A DNA stretch of 64,000 nt from Streptomyces mangrovisoli (GCF_000974985.2 NZ_LAVA02000005.1:1-64000), one strand, 5' to 3'; shown: positions 15,678-25,171, numbered from the stretch's first letter. Translations and numbers: made by a program. Notes: generated from the letters alone by a model not told the origin.

Positions 15678-17095
15678 CGGGTGTCCCTCGGGTCGGTGTC
15701 GTGCGGGCGCACGGGCTGCAGATGCATCGTGGCGTCCCTCCAGGTGCCGTCCGCGGCTGCACCGGCGCGGACCTGATCGGTGTCGTACGAGCGGGCGGCG
15801 GGGGCGCCCGGCTGGTGCCCGGCGACCACGGTCGAGGGCCGTCGTTCGCCCTCGTCGCCGTCGTCGGAGAACACCCACGCGCGGAAGAGCAGGAACCGCA
15901 GCACGGTCGCCGCCAGGTTGGCCGCGATCAGCACCGCCAGTTCGGTGGAGTGCGCCGGGTTGCCGGTGGCCGCGTTCAGGGCGGCCAGCGAGCCGCTGGT
16001 CAGGACGAGTCCGATGCCGAACACGACCAGGCCCTGCGCCTGGTGCCGTACGGCGCCGCCGCGGCCGCGCACCCCGAACGTCAGGCGCCGGTTGGCGGCC
16101 GTGTTGGCGACGGCCGAGACCAGCAGGGCCAGCGCGTTGGCGACCTGCGCCCCGGAGAACGTACGGAAGCCGCTGTAGAGCAGCAGATAGAACAGGGTCG
16201 ACAGACCGCCGATCACGCAGAACCCGACGAGCTGGCGGGCCAGCCCCTTGGGCACGTCCTGGATGTCGCGGTCGCGGGGGTCGTCGCCGAACGGCCGGGC
16301 GAGCCGGTCCAGCGGCAGGGACCCGGTCGCGAGGGCCTTGCCCACCCGCCACACCCCCTTCAGGTCGTCGGTGGCCGTCTTGACGATGTGCACCGTGGAG
16401 TCGGGGTCGTCGACCCAGTCCACGGGCACCTCGTGGATGCGCAGCCCGGCCCGCTCGGCGAGCACCAGCATCTCGGTGTCGAAGAACCAGCCGGTGTCCT
16501 CCACCAGCGGCAGCAGCGCCTGCGCGACGTCACGGCGGATCGCCTTGAAGCCGCACTGGGCGTCCGAGAAGCGGGCCTGGAGCGAGCCGCGCAGGATCAG
16601 GTTGTAGGCCCGGCTGATGAACTCGCGCTTGGGCCCGCGCACCACGCGGGAGCTGCGGGCCAGCCGGGAGCCGATCGCCAGGTCGGAGTGGCCGGAGATC
16701 AGCGGCGCCACCAGGGGCAGCAGCGCGTTCAGGTCGGTCGACAGGTCGACGTCCATGTAGGCGAGGATCGGCGCCTCCGAGGCGGACCACACCGTCCGCA
16801 GGGCGCGGCCCCGGCCCTTCTGTTCGAGACGGAAGTTGGAGACCTCGGGGATCTCCGCCTCCAGCCGGGCCGCCACCAGCGGGGTGGTGTCCGTGGACGC
16901 GTTGTCGGCGACGGTGATCCGGAACGCGTACGGGAACGTGCGGCTGAGGTGCTCGTGCAGTCTGCGCACGCACGGCTGGAGGTCCTTCTCCTCGTTGTAG
17001 ACGGGGATGACCACGTCGAGTACAGGCGTTCCGGCGTCACCGGCCGGGAGGTGCTCCCGCGCCGGCAGAGTGGGGGGTGCGGAGTCGGTTCGCAT
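15674..17095 (-). CDS. Fused GT2 polyprenyl-phosphate glycosyltransferase and GtrA protein
   Basis: A 473-residue fusion. Residues about 20-260 are a GT2 glycosyltransferase (VLDVVIPVYNEEKDL, DNASTDTTPLV, the YMDVDLSTDLN DxD motif, DAQCGFKAIRRD), of the dolichyl-phosphate-mannose-synthase kind. Residues about 285-410 are a four-helix GtrA domain (LARQLVGFCVIGGLSTLFYL). The pair would charge a polyprenyl phosphate and flip it for the GT39 enzyme encoded next. The start at 17095 is 14 bases past the kinase stop; an ATG at 17131 with AGGA 7 bases upstream would add 12 residues and overlap the kinase. Confidence 0.92.
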   Translation of the reverse strand: MRTDSAPPTLPAREHLPAGDAGTPVLDVVIPVYNEEKDLQPCVRRLHEHLSRTFPYAFRITVADNASTDTTPLVAARLEAEIPEVSNFRLEQKGRGRALRTVWSASEAPILAYMDVDLSTDLNALLPLVAPLISGHSDLAIGSRLARSSRVVRGPKREFISRAYNLILRGSLQARFSDAQCGFKAIRRDVAQALLPLVEDTGWFFDTEMLVLAERAGLRIHEVPVDWVDDPDSTVHIVKTATDDLKGVWRVGKALATGSLPLDRLARPFGDDPRDRDIQDVPKGLARQLVGFCVIGGLSTLFYLLLYSGFRTFSGAQVANALALLVSAVANTAANRRLTFGVRGRGGAVRHQAQGLVVFGIGLVLTSGSLAALNAATGNPAHSTELAVLIAANLAATVLRFLLFRAWVFSDDGDEGERRPSTVVAGHQPGAPAARSYDTDQVRAGAAADGTWRDATMHLQPVRPHDTDPRDTR

Positions 17096-17109
17096 AAAAG
17101 GGACTTTCG

Positions 17110-18759
17110 TCAGGCGCGCTGTCGCACCCATGTGGTGGTCCTGTGCTGTACCTGTGAGTGCGATTGCCAGTTTGTTTCGGGGGCCGGTCGGGGGGCCGTC
17201 GAGAGGGCCGGCAGATGCACGGTGAACACCGTGCGGCCGGGGACGCTGTCCACGGTCACCGCGCCGCCGTGGGCGGTGGCCACGGCCTGCACGATGGCGA
17301 GGCCGAGTCCCGTGGAACCGGTGGAGCGCGAGCGGGCGCTGTCGCCGCGCGCGAACCGCTCGAAGACGTGCGGCAGCAGATCGGGCGGGATGCCCTGGCC
17401 GTTGTCCTCGACGTCGATACACATCCACGGCCCGCGCCGCTGGAGCCGCGCCGTGACCGTGGTCCCGGGCGGGGTGTGGTTGCGGGCGTTGCCGAGCAGG
17501 TTGACCAGCACCTGCTGCAGGCGCGCCGCGTCCGCGGAGACCAGCGCCGGCTCGTCGGGCAGGTCGAGGCGCCAGTTGTGGTCCATGCCGGCCGCGCGGG
17601 CGTCGCTGATGGTGTCGACGACCAGCGGGATCAGGTCGGTCTGCTCGAACTGGAGCGGACGCCCGGCGTCCAGCCGCGCGAGCAGCAGCAGGTCCTCCAC
17701 GAGCAGGGTCATCCGGCCCGCCTCGGACTCGATGCGGCCGAGCGCGTGCCGGGTGTCGGGGCCGACCTGTTCGCGGCCGCGCCGGGTCAGCTCCGCGTAG
17801 CCGCGGATCGACGCGAGCGGGGTGCGCAGCTCGTGGCTGGCGTCGGCGACGAACTGGCGTACCCGCATCTCGCTCTGCTGGCGGGCGTGCAGGGCGCCGT
17901 GGACGTGGTCGAGCATCCGGTTGAGCGCGGCGCCGACCCGGCCGACCTCGGTGTGCGGGTCGGTCTCGGACTCGGGGACCCGCTCGCTGAGGTTGACCTC
18001 GCCGGTGTGCAGGGTCAGTTCGGAGACGCGGGTGGCCGTGGCGGCCACCTTGCGCAGCGGACGGGTGGCGACCCCGACGATGACCCAGCCGGCCAGCGAC
18101 GCGGCGATCAGGCCGGCCGCGCTGACGCTGACCTCGACGAGGATCAGGGTGCTGATGGTGTTCTGGACGTCCTTGGTGCTGACGCCGACGTAGTAGGTGC
18201 CGTTGTTGCCGTCCGCGTACTGGACGCGGTATCCGCCGAGGCCGGGGATGTCGACCGTGTGCTGCTTGCCGTCCTTGGGGACGGTCGCGAGCGCCGCGAT
18301 CTGCGCCGCGGAGAGGGTCTTGGGCTCCATCTGCGGCACGTTGTTGTCGTCGTTGGTCTTCTTGCTGACCTTGGCGTCGGTGACCGTGCCGTTCTCGACC
18401 GTGGCCGCTATCGTGCCCGTCGGCTGGGGGCCGTGCACGACGAAGTCGCTGGGCTTGGTGGCCTTGCTCTGCACCTGCGGCGCGGCGCCACCGCCGGCGG
18501 CGTTTGCGTTGCCGTTGCCGACGCCCTTGAGCCCGCCGCCGGGCGGACCGAAGCCGCCCGCCGCGCGGGCCGCGACCTCGGTCAGCTGCCCGTTGAGCTG
18601 GTCGTAGAGGTGGGACCGCAGCGCGAGCGTGGTGACCGTGCTGATCACCGCGCAGACCACGGCGATCAGCGTCACGGATGCGACGACGAGCCGGGTCCGC
18701 AGGGTGCGCGGCGTACCCGCAACTCGCTTCTGCGGACGAGGCCGTCGCCGCCCGCTCAT
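17110..18759 (-). CDS. Sensor histidine kinase
   Basis: A 549-residue membrane kinase. Helix 1 is at about residues 23-46, then an extracellular sensor domain (about 50-200) with a Gly/Asn-rich stretch. Helix 2 (about 203-230) leads into a HAMP domain. The H box ASHELRTPLASIRGY carries the phosphorylated His309. The N box NLLGNARNHTPPG and G boxes DNGQGIP and GSTGLGLAIV are intact. Its ATG overlaps the stop of the response-regulator gene (ATGA). Together with the two glycosyltransferases downstream it suggests envelope-stress control of a cell-surface glycan step; the signal is unknown. Confidence 0.95.
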   Translation of the reverse strand: MSGRRRPRPQKRVAGTPRTLRTRLVVASVTLIAVVCAVISTVTTLALRSHLYDQLNGQLTEVAARAAGGFGPPGGGLKGVGNGNANAAGGGAAPQVQSKATKPSDFVVHGPQPTGTIAATVENGTVTDAKVSKKTNDDNNVPQMEPKTLSAAQIAALATVPKDGKQHTVDIPGLGGYRVQYADGNNGTYYVGVSTKDVQNTISTLILVEVSVSAAGLIAASLAGWVIVGVATRPLRKVAATATRVSELTLHTGEVNLSERVPESETDPHTEVGRVGAALNRMLDHVHGALHARQQSEMRVRQFVADASHELRTPLASIRGYAELTRRGREQVGPDTRHALGRIESEAGRMTLLVEDLLLLARLDAGRPLQFEQTDLIPLVVDTISDARAAGMDHNWRLDLPDEPALVSADAARLQQVLVNLLGNARNHTPPGTTVTARLQRRGPWMCIDVEDNGQGIPPDLLPHVFERFARGDSARSRSTGSTGLGLAIVQAVATAHGGAVTVDSVPGRTVFTVHLPALSTAPRPAPETNWQSHSQVQHRTTTWVRQRA

Positions 18760-19496
18760 GACGCCGCGGGCTTGATCAGGTACCCGGCGCCGCGCCGGGT
18801 GTGGATCATCGGCTCGCGCCCGGCGTCGATCTTCCGCCGCAGGTAGGAGATGTACAGCTCGACCACGTTGGCCTGGCCGCCGAAGTCGTAGGACCACACC
18901 CGGTCCAGTATCTGAGCCTTGCTCAGCACCCGGCGCGGGTTGCGCATCAGGAAGCGCAGCAGCTCGAACTCGGTGGCGGTCAGGTGGATCGAGTCGCCGC
19001 CGCGGGACACCTCGTGGCTGTCCTCGTCGAGGGTCAGGTCCCCGACGACCAGCACGGAGTCGGAACGGCGGTCCGCGGCGCCGGAGCGGCGGATCAGCCC
19101 GCGCAGCCGGGCGACGACCTCCTCCAGGCTGAACGGCTTGGTGACGTAGTCGTCGCCACCGGCCGTGAGCCCGGCGATACGGTCCTCGACCGCGTCCTTG
19201 GCGGTCAGGAAGAGCACCGGCACGTCCGGCAGCTCGCGCCGCAGCCGGCCCAGCACGGTGAGCCCGTCCATGTCGGGCAGCATCATGTCGAGCACCACGG
19301 CGTCCGGCCGGAACTCCCGGGCCGTCTGGATCGCGCCCTGGCCGTCGCCCGCGCTCCTGATCTGCCAGCCCTCGTAGCGGAGAGCCATGGACAGGAGTTC
19401 GGTGATCGACAGCTCGTCGTCCACCACCAGCACGCGGACGGGGCTCCCGTCCGGCCTCAGCAGTTCGGTGCGCCCCTGGGGCGAGGTCGTGGTCAT
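18756..19496 (-). CDS. OmpR-family response regulator
   Basis: A 246-residue regulator. The receiver domain has the acidic pair in VLVVDDE, the phospho-acceptor Asp70 in VVLDMMLPDMDG and the switch Lys in DDYVTKPFS. The C-terminal winged helix (about 150-244) reads LTATEFELLRFLMRNPRRVL through RRGAGYLIKPA. ATG is preceded by AAGGTG at 6 bases. Upstream, two TTCTCAG elements about 30 bases apart (minus strand, 19520-19560 region) could be its own binding sites. It is first in an operon with the kinase and two glycosyltransferases. Confidence 0.95.
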   Translation of the reverse strand: MTTTSPQGRTELLRPDGSPVRVLVVDDELSITELLSMALRYEGWQIRSAGDGQGAIQTAREFRPDAVVLDMMLPDMDGLTVLGRLRRELPDVPVLFLTAKDAVEDRIAGLTAGGDDYVTKPFSLEEVVARLRGLIRRSGAADRRSDSVLVVGDLTLDEDSHEVSRGGDSIHLTATEFELLRFLMRNPRRVLSKAQILDRVWSYDFGGQANVVELYISYLRRKIDAGREPMIHTRRGAGYLIKPAAS

Positions 19497-19721
19497 GGTG
19501 GACACCTTGTCGGGGCGCTCTGAGAACACGCTTTCACGAATCTGTGATTTCCCTGAGAAACCCACAGGCGCCTCAAAGGGAACCCCTTGCATCCCCTTGG
19601 CCTGGACCTGGCGGGCACCGATCCCGCACGCCGGGGCCATGGGCCGGCGACCCGCGTCACATCGGAAGCACCCGGTCCGCAGGGCGGATCGACAGGTTCC
19701 ACACAGCCTGGAGGGGGGCGG

Positions 19722-20612
19722 TCACAGACCGAACAGCCGCGCCCCGTTGTCGTGGCAGACCGCCCGCAGCCAGGCGTCCCCGAGACCGAGCCGGGCCAGC
19801 GCGTCCAGCTGGTGGACGTAGGGGTACGGGATGTTCGGGAAGTCCGAGCCCAGCAGGATCCGCTCGCCCAGGCCGGCCAGCCGGGGCAGGGCGTCCTTCG
19901 GGAACGGGGCGAGCCGTTCGGCGAAGTCCGTGAACGCCATGGTGGTGTCCAGGCGCACCTCGGCGTACCGCTCGGCGAGGCCGAGGAAGTCCTCGTACTC
20001 GGGCATCCCGAGGTGCGCGACGACCAGCCGCAGCCGGGGGTGCCGGGCCAGCACCCGGCCGACCGGCTCCGGCCCGGTCCACCGGCCGGGCGCCGGTCCG
20101 GAACCGCAGTGGATCACCACGGGGATCCCGGCGTCGGCGAGCAGCCCCCAGGCCTCGTCGAGCAGCGGATCGCCCGGGTCGTACGCCCCCACCTGCACAT
20201 GCGCCTTGAAGACCCGCGCCCCGGCGTCGACGGCCTCCCGGACGTAGTCCCGTACGTCCGGTTCGGGGAACAGGGTCGCGGTGTGCAGGCAGTCGGGGGT
20301 GCGGCGGGCGAAGTCCACGGCCCAGGCGTTGAGCCAGCGGGCCATCTGGGGCTTGTGCGGGTAGAGCATCGCGGTGAAGGCCCGCACGCCGAAACTCCGC
20401 AGCAGGGCGGCCCGTTCGTCCTCTTCCTTGCGGTAGCGGATGGGCCATGCGACGCCGCCGGTGAGCGGCCCCAGGGAGTCGAAGTAGCCCCAGACCTTGG
20501 CGAGTACGCGCTCGGGCATGAAGTGGGTGTGCACGTCGACGAGGCCGGGCAGGCCGAGGCTCTGCCAGAAGTGGCGTACACCGGCGGCCTCTTCGAGGGG
20601 CTGATCACTCAT
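19722..20612 (-). CDS. Amidohydrolase (TIM-barrel, ACMSD-like)
   Basis: A 296-residue cytoplasmic hydrolase or decarboxylase of the amidohydrolase-2 family. Metal ligands are visible: VDVHTHFMP (the HxH pair, about residues 26-34), PVVIHCG (His), VVAHLGMPEY (His) and the active-site Asp in LLGSDFPN. The barrel spans the whole length. The substrate is not inferable. It ends with the typical HDNGARLFGL helix. About 225 bases upstream of the OmpR gene and downstream of this one hold nothing I recognise. Confidence 0.9.
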   Translation of the reverse strand: MSDQPLEEAAGVRHFWQSLGLPGLVDVHTHFMPERVLAKVWGYFDSLGPLTGGVAWPIRYRKEEDERAALLRSFGVRAFTAMLYPHKPQMARWLNAWAVDFARRTPDCLHTATLFPEPDVRDYVREAVDAGARVFKAHVQVGAYDPGDPLLDEAWGLLADAGIPVVIHCGSGPAPGRWTGPEPVGRVLARHPRLRLVVAHLGMPEYEDFLGLAERYAEVRLDTTMAFTDFAERLAPFPKDALPRLAGLGERILLGSDFPNIPYPYVHQLDALARLGLGDAWLRAVCHDNGARLFGL

Positions 20613-20681
20613 ACGGCCACCTTGTGCCGCGGGACGGCCCGGAGTCCAGGGACCTTGCCGGACGGGATTGCGGAGACCTTC

Positions 20682-21599
20682 TCAGAACAGTCCGTCCTGC
20701 ACCCCGGGCGCCTCCTTGAACTCTCTTACAGGCACGGTGAGTTCGCCCTCCCGCGGCGACGCGGGCCCGGCTGCGCCCGGCGCCGACGAGCGCGCCTGGG
20801 CCGGAACGAGCTGCCACCCGGTCATCAGCCGGGTGTCGAGCACGACCACCCCGCGTCCGGTCGCCAGGTGCAGATCGGGCCCGGCGGCGGCCACCAGTTC
20901 CCCGCCGACCGTGCCGCCGCCGGTCAGCTCGGTCACCTCGGCGGCCGCGGCGGGCAGCCCGGCGAGCCCGAACACCCCCACGTGGTCGACGACTTCGCAG
21001 GGCGAGCGGGTCAGCGACTCGGGCCAGCCGCCGAGCGCCACGGCCCGCGCGTGCAAGGCCTCGACCTCGGCGGCCCGCTCCGCCGGGGACCCCGGCAACC
21101 GGGACCGCACCGCCCGCTTGGCGCCGTAGGGGATGCGGTCCGGCACCCCGAGCGCGGCGCGCAGCAGTTCCTCGGCCCGCCGCGCGGCCATCAGCGGCCC
21201 GGCGCCCAGCCAGCTGAAGCAGACCGCGCCCTGCTCCAGCAGCCGCGCGGGCCCCCGCTCCAGGGCGGTGATCCCGACCTTGACCATGCCCGGCCCGAAC
21301 CAGGCGAGATAGACGCGGTAGGGCCGCGGGTCGTCGGCCAGGGTGTCGGCGGCCACCGAGTGCGCCCGGTCCAGCCGCGCGCACTCCTCGCACCGGGCAC
21401 CCCTGCTCCGCCCGGACACGGCCGCCCGCACGGGACACGGGTTGCCCCGCGCCCCCACGCAGCCGCGCACGGCCCCCGCGGCGACCCCGAAGGCCACCCG
21501 CTTCCCCCGCGGCAGCGGGCTCGTCCGCCCCCCGCCCCACACCAGCTCGGGCCCGCTCCCCGGCCAGCGCAGCCCCGTGCACGTCCATGCCTGTCCCAT
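20682..21599 (-). CDS. DUF2797 family protein
   Basis: A 305-residue protein. A Cys-rich section early in the chain (GCVGARGNPCPV about residues 46-57, then RCEECARLD about 70) suggests a zinc knuckle. It is followed by VYLAWFGPGMVKVGITALER, which resembles a GIY-YIG-like strand pair seen in DUF2797 proteins. The function is unknown. The start ATG lacks a strong ribosome site, and a GTG one codon upstream is equally likely. Next to the amidohydrolase on the same strand, 69 bases apart. Confidence 0.8.
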   Translation of the reverse strand: MGQAWTCTGLRWPGSGPELVWGGGRTSPLPRGKRVAFGVAAGAVRGCVGARGNPCPVRAAVSGRSRGARCEECARLDRAHSVAADTLADDPRPYRVYLAWFGPGMVKVGITALERGPARLLEQGAVCFSWLGAGPLMAARRAEELLRAALGVPDRIPYGAKRAVRSRLPGSPAERAAEVEALHARAVALGGWPESLTRSPCEVVDHVGVFGLAGLPAAAAEVTELTGGGTVGGELVAAAGPDLHLATGRGVVVLDTRLMTGWQLVPAQARSSAPGAAGPASPREGELTVPVREFKEAPGVQDGLF

Positions 21600-21730
21600 C
21601 ACCGTCGAGGGTAGGCGGTGGGACCGACAGCGACCGGCGCCTCGAACGCGTTCACCTGGCGCCCCATCCGGCACAACCCTTTGTTCACCACGCAGGTCAT
21701 ATCCCGCTGAAGCACCTCGCTGACAGGAGC

Positions 21731-23149
21731 ATGACTTTGCGGACTCGTACCTGCGCCGCCGTGCTGGTGGCCGCGCTCGCCCTCGCCGGGGCGGCCGCCC
21801 CGAGCGCCTCCGCGGCGCCGTCCCGGCTGTGGGACGACTTCAACGGCGACGGCTATCGCGACCTGGCCATCGGCACGCCCGGGGAGGGCGGCGGCACGGT
21901 CACCGTCCTGTTCGGCTCGGCCTCCGGCGTCGCTCCCTCCCGCTCGGTGAACATCACGCAGAACACCGCGGGCGTCCCCGGCACCGCCGAGCCCGAGGAC
22001 CGGTTCGGCGCGAACGTCACCAGCGGCGACGTCGACGGCGACGGCTACGCCGACCTGATCGTCGGCGCGCCCGGCGAGCGGGTCGCGGGCAAGCCCGACG
22101 GATCGGTGACCGTCGTCTGGGGCGGAGCGCACCCCTTCACCTCCGGCGCCACCGTGCTCGACGCCCCCACTGCCGACGCGACCGCCTTCGGCACCGGCGT
22201 CGCCTTCGCCGACCTCGACGGCGACGGCATGGGCCAGCTGGCCGTCGTCGGCGACCACTCCTTCTTCTACTACGGCGAGGGGAAGCCCGGTCTCGGCGGC
22301 CGGGCGCTGCCGCCGGACGTGGACTTCCTGCCCGCGGGGGTGCGCCTGACCGGCGTCGCCGCCGGTCTCTTCTCCGACAGCGGCGTCCACGACTACGTCC
22401 TCTACGGCACCCGGACGGACGGCGGCGGCACCTATCTGGGCCTGCTGGGCGGCGGCTCCGGCGACATCGGCTATTCCTACTCCGTACTGGCCGACGGCGG
22501 CGGCGAGGCCGGCACCGGCGACCCGTCCGTCGCCACCGGCGACCTCAACGGCGACGGCTACGACGACCTCGTCACCGGCGACACGCGGGCGGGCAGGGGC
22601 GGCGCGGTCACCGTGCGGTACGGCAGGGCGGCCGGTCTGGCCACCAAGGCAACGACCTACACCCAGGACAGCCCCGGCGTGCCCGGGGCCGACGAGACCG
22701 GCGACGACTTCGGCGCGTCGGTCGCGGTGGGCGACGCCACCGGCGACGGCTACGCGGACATCGCGGTCGGCGCCCCGCAGGAGGACGTGGACGGCCACCA
22801 GGACGTCGGCGACATCGTGCTCCTCAAGGGCGGCCGCTCCGGGGTGACCACGACCGGGGCCCAGGCCTTCCACCAGGCGACGCCGGGCGTACCGGGCGCG
22901 GCCGAGGACGGCGACCGCTTCGGCTCCGCCGTGCGGCTGCGCGACATCAACCGCAACGGCAGGGCCGACCTGGCGATCGGCGCGTCCGGCGAGGACGTGG
23001 CGGGCGGCGGCCGGGACGACGGGGCGGCGTGGGTGCTGCGCGGCACGGCCACGGGCCTGACGGCGTCGTACGCGACGGCCTTCAGCGCCCCGGCCTTCCA
23101 CTACCCGGTCGTCGCCGGCAGCGGCTTCGCGGACGTCCTCGCCCGCTGA
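21731..23149 (+). CDS. Secreted FG-GAP (integrin-like) repeat protein
   Basis: A 472-residue exported protein with a Sec signal peptide (residues 1-28, cleavage after ASA). At least five FG-GAP blades carry calcium-type loops such as DFNGDGYRDLAIG, DVDGDGYADLIVG, DLNGDGYDDLVTG and DATGDGYADIAVG, with the phrase GVPGTAEPEDRFG between them. These would fold into a beta-propeller. No enzymatic domain is attached. GACAGGAG lies just before ATG. A homologous gene follows 50 bases later, so this is a tandem duplication. Confidence 0.92.
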   Translation: MTLRTRTCAAVLVAALALAGAAAPSASAAPSRLWDDFNGDGYRDLAIGTPGEGGGTVTVLFGSASGVAPSRSVNITQNTAGVPGTAEPEDRFGANVTSGDVDGDGYADLIVGAPGERVAGKPDGSVTVVWGGAHPFTSGATVLDAPTADATAFGTGVAFADLDGDGMGQLAVVGDHSFFYYGEGKPGLGGRALPPDVDFLPAGVRLTGVAAGLFSDSGVHDYVLYGTRTDGGGTYLGLLGGGSGDIGYSYSVLADGGGEAGTGDPSVATGDLNGDGYDDLVTGDTRAGRGGAVTVRYGRAAGLATKATTYTQDSPGVPGADETGDDFGASVAVGDATGDGYADIAVGAPQEDVDGHQDVGDIVLLKGGRSGVTTTGAQAFHQATPGVPGAAEDGDRFGSAVRLRDINRNGRADLAIGASGEDVAGGGRDDGAAWVLRGTATGLTASYATAFSAPAFHYPVVAGSGFADVLAR

Positions 23150-23200
23150 CGCCTCGCGCCGCGTACACACATACACACACGCACTGGAGACACGACGACG

Positions 23201-24688
23201 ATGAGCAACAAGATCCTCTCCGCGGCAGTGGTCTGCGCGGCGACCCTGCTGGGTCTCGCCGTGCCCGCGGCGGCCCACGCCGCGCCCGCCGCCCCGCCGC
23301 AGGGGGACTTCAACGGCGACGGCTACCCGGACCTGGCGGTGGGCGTGCCCGCCGCCGCGGTCGACGGCAAGGCCGGGGCCGGCTATGTGAACGTCGTGTG
23401 GGGCGGCCCGGACGGACCCGGGAAGTACGGCTCCGTACGGATCAGCCAGGCGACGAGCGGAGTGCCGGGCACCCCCGAGGCGGGTGACTCCTTCGGCTCC
23501 GCGGTCGCCGTCACGGACGTCGACGGCGACCGCTACGCCGACCTGGTCGTGGGCGCCTCCAGCGAGTCGCTCACCTCGGACAAGAACGCCGAGCAGGGCA
23601 CGGTCACCGTGCTGCGCGGCGCCGCCTCCGGTCTCACACGCGGCGGCTACACGGTCGCCCGGGGCACGAACCCGTACTCCAAGGTCGGCGCGAAGATCGC
23701 CGCCGCGGACGTGACCGGCGACGGCCGGGCCGACCTCGTGCTCAGCCTCAACGCGTCGGAGCACGGCGGCGCGGTGCTGCGTCCGGGTCCGCTCACCGCC
23801 GACTCCCCGGACACCCTGAGCGGGGAGATCGCCGGGGCCGACGAGGGCGCCGGTGTGATCGCCCTGGCCACCGGCGACTTCGACGGCGACGGCGCCGACG
23901 ACCTCGCGGTCTCCCTCCAGGGTTCGGAGAGCAGGACGGTCCAGGTCTACCGCTGGCGGGCCGGTGCCCCGGAGCGGCTGTGGAGCACCCCGGCCGCCGC
24001 CTCCCTCGCCGCCGGCGACTTCGACGGTGACGGCACGGACGACCTGGCCCTCGGCTCCTGCTCGCCCGACTACGAAGCCGACACCCCGGACTGCGCGGAC
24101 CGCTCCACGGGCACGCCCGAGATGTTCAAGGGCGGCCTGGTGAAGGTGGCGTACGGCTCCAAGTCGGGCGCTTTCGGCGCGCGCACCGCGGAGATCCAGC
24201 AGGACACCCCCGGCATCGCGGGCGCCGCCGAGTCCGAGGACCGCTTCGGCGCGTCGCTCTCCGCGGGCGACGTCGACGGCGACGGCTACGCCGACCTCGC
24301 CGTGGGCGACCCGTACGAGGCGGTCGGCACCCTGCAGAACGCGGGCTCCGTGGTCCTCGTGCACGGCACCGCCACCGGCCTGCTGACCGCCGCCGGCACG
24401 GCCGTCGGCACCGGTTTCACGCAGAACAGCGCCTCGGTCCCGGGCACCGCGGAGATCGGCGACCGCTTCGGCGCGTCGGTCGTCCTGCGGGACTACGACG
24501 CCGACGGCCACGCGGACCTCGTGACGGGCGCCCCCGGCGAGAACTCCTCCTCCGGCGGCGCCTGGTTCCTGCCCGGCACGGCCACGGGCCTCACGGGCAC
24601 GGGCTCCCGGTCCCTGACCCCCCGAAGCCTCGGCCTCCCGGCACCGACGAGCGCCCTCCAGTACGGGCTGGTGACCGAACGCGGCTAG
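23201..24688 (+). CDS. Secreted FG-GAP repeat protein, second copy
   Basis: A 495-residue exported protein with signal peptide residues 1-28 (ending AHAAPA). Blades include DFNGDGYPDLAVG, DVDGDRYADLVVG, DFDGDGADDLAVS, DFDGDGTDDLALG and DVDGDGYADLAVG. One loop adds a probable disulphide (SCSPDYEADTPDC). It is organised like its upstream neighbour and probably cotranscribed. The role may be adhesion or envelope binding; nothing in the sequence identifies a ligand. Confidence 0.92.
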   Translation: MSNKILSAAVVCAATLLGLAVPAAAHAAPAAPPQGDFNGDGYPDLAVGVPAAAVDGKAGAGYVNVVWGGPDGPGKYGSVRISQATSGVPGTPEAGDSFGSAVAVTDVDGDRYADLVVGASSESLTSDKNAEQGTVTVLRGAASGLTRGGYTVARGTNPYSKVGAKIAAADVTGDGRADLVLSLNASEHGGAVLRPGPLTADSPDTLSGEIAGADEGAGVIALATGDFDGDGADDLAVSLQGSESRTVQVYRWRAGAPERLWSTPAAASLAAGDFDGDGTDDLALGSCSPDYEADTPDCADRSTGTPEMFKGGLVKVAYGSKSGAFGARTAEIQQDTPGIAGAAESEDRFGASLSAGDVDGDGYADLAVGDPYEAVGTLQNAGSVVLVHGTATGLLTAAGTAVGTGFTQNSASVPGTAEIGDRFGASVVLRDYDADGHADLVTGAPGENSSSGGAWFLPGTATGLTGTGSRSLTPRSLGLPAPTSALQYGLVTERG

Positions 24689-24768
24689 GACCTGTCCCAC
24701 CGTCAGGTGCGGCCGCCCACCGCGAGGTGCGCGGCCGCACCTGCCACACCACCGCACCTCGGAAACGC

Positions 24769-24798
24769 CAGAGGCCCCGGATCTCTCCGGGGCCTCTG
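24769..24798. terminator. Bidirectional terminator between FG-GAP gene and tRNA-Arg
   Basis: A 12-bp perfect stem, CAGAGGCCCCGG with CCGGGGCCTCTG, around ATCTCT serves the convergent FG-GAP operon and the tRNA. Confidence 0.8.
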
Positions 24799-24806
24799 AA
24801 CCGATG

Positions 24807-24879
24807 TGCACTCGGCAGGATTCGAACCTGCAACCTTCTGATCCGTAGTCAGATGCTCTATCCGTTAAGCTACGAGTGC
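24807..24879 (-). tRNA. tRNA-Arg(ACG)
   Basis: Read on the minus strand, acceptor GCACTCG pairs with CGAGTGC, with discriminator A. The loop CTACGGA gives anticodon ACG, whose first base is the substrate of TadA (encoded at 2092-2523). CCA is not encoded. Confidence 0.97.
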
Positions 24880-25035
24880 TTGTTCTGTTGTTGTCTTCGC
24901 TTCCGGCCTTTTCGGCCGCTCGCGGCGACAGGAAGAACATTACATGACTGCCGCCGTCATGTGAAATCCATTCCGTCCACCCCTTGTGACCTGCGAAAAC
25001 GCCGTACGGGTGGTCTCGGAGGCGCAGTGCGTGAA

Positions 25036-25072
25036 CGCCGAAGCCCCGGTCCTCAGGACCGGGGCTTCGGCG
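25036..25072 (-). terminator. Terminator after tRNA-Ser(GCT)
   Basis: A 16-bp perfect stem (25036-25051 with 25057-25072) around CTCAG lies directly downstream of the tRNA on the minus strand. Confidence 0.8.
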
Positions 25073-25080
25073 ATCAGGTG

Positions 25081-25171
25081 CGGAGGCGGAGGGATTTGAA
25101 CCCTCGATGGAGCGTAAACCCCAAACCGCATTAGCAGTGCGGCGCCATAGACCGGACTAGGCGACGCCTCC
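25081..25171 (-). tRNA. tRNA-Ser(GCT)
   Basis: Read on the minus strand, GGAGGCG pairs with CGCCTCC, with discriminator G. Anticodon loop CTGCTAA gives GCT, and the long variable arm is typical of class II tRNA-Ser. Confidence 0.97.

Noticed and set aside
21599-24940. Minus-strand frame of 1113 codons opposite the FG-GAP genes
   Set aside because: A low-complexity shadow of two clearly homologous FG-GAP proteins.
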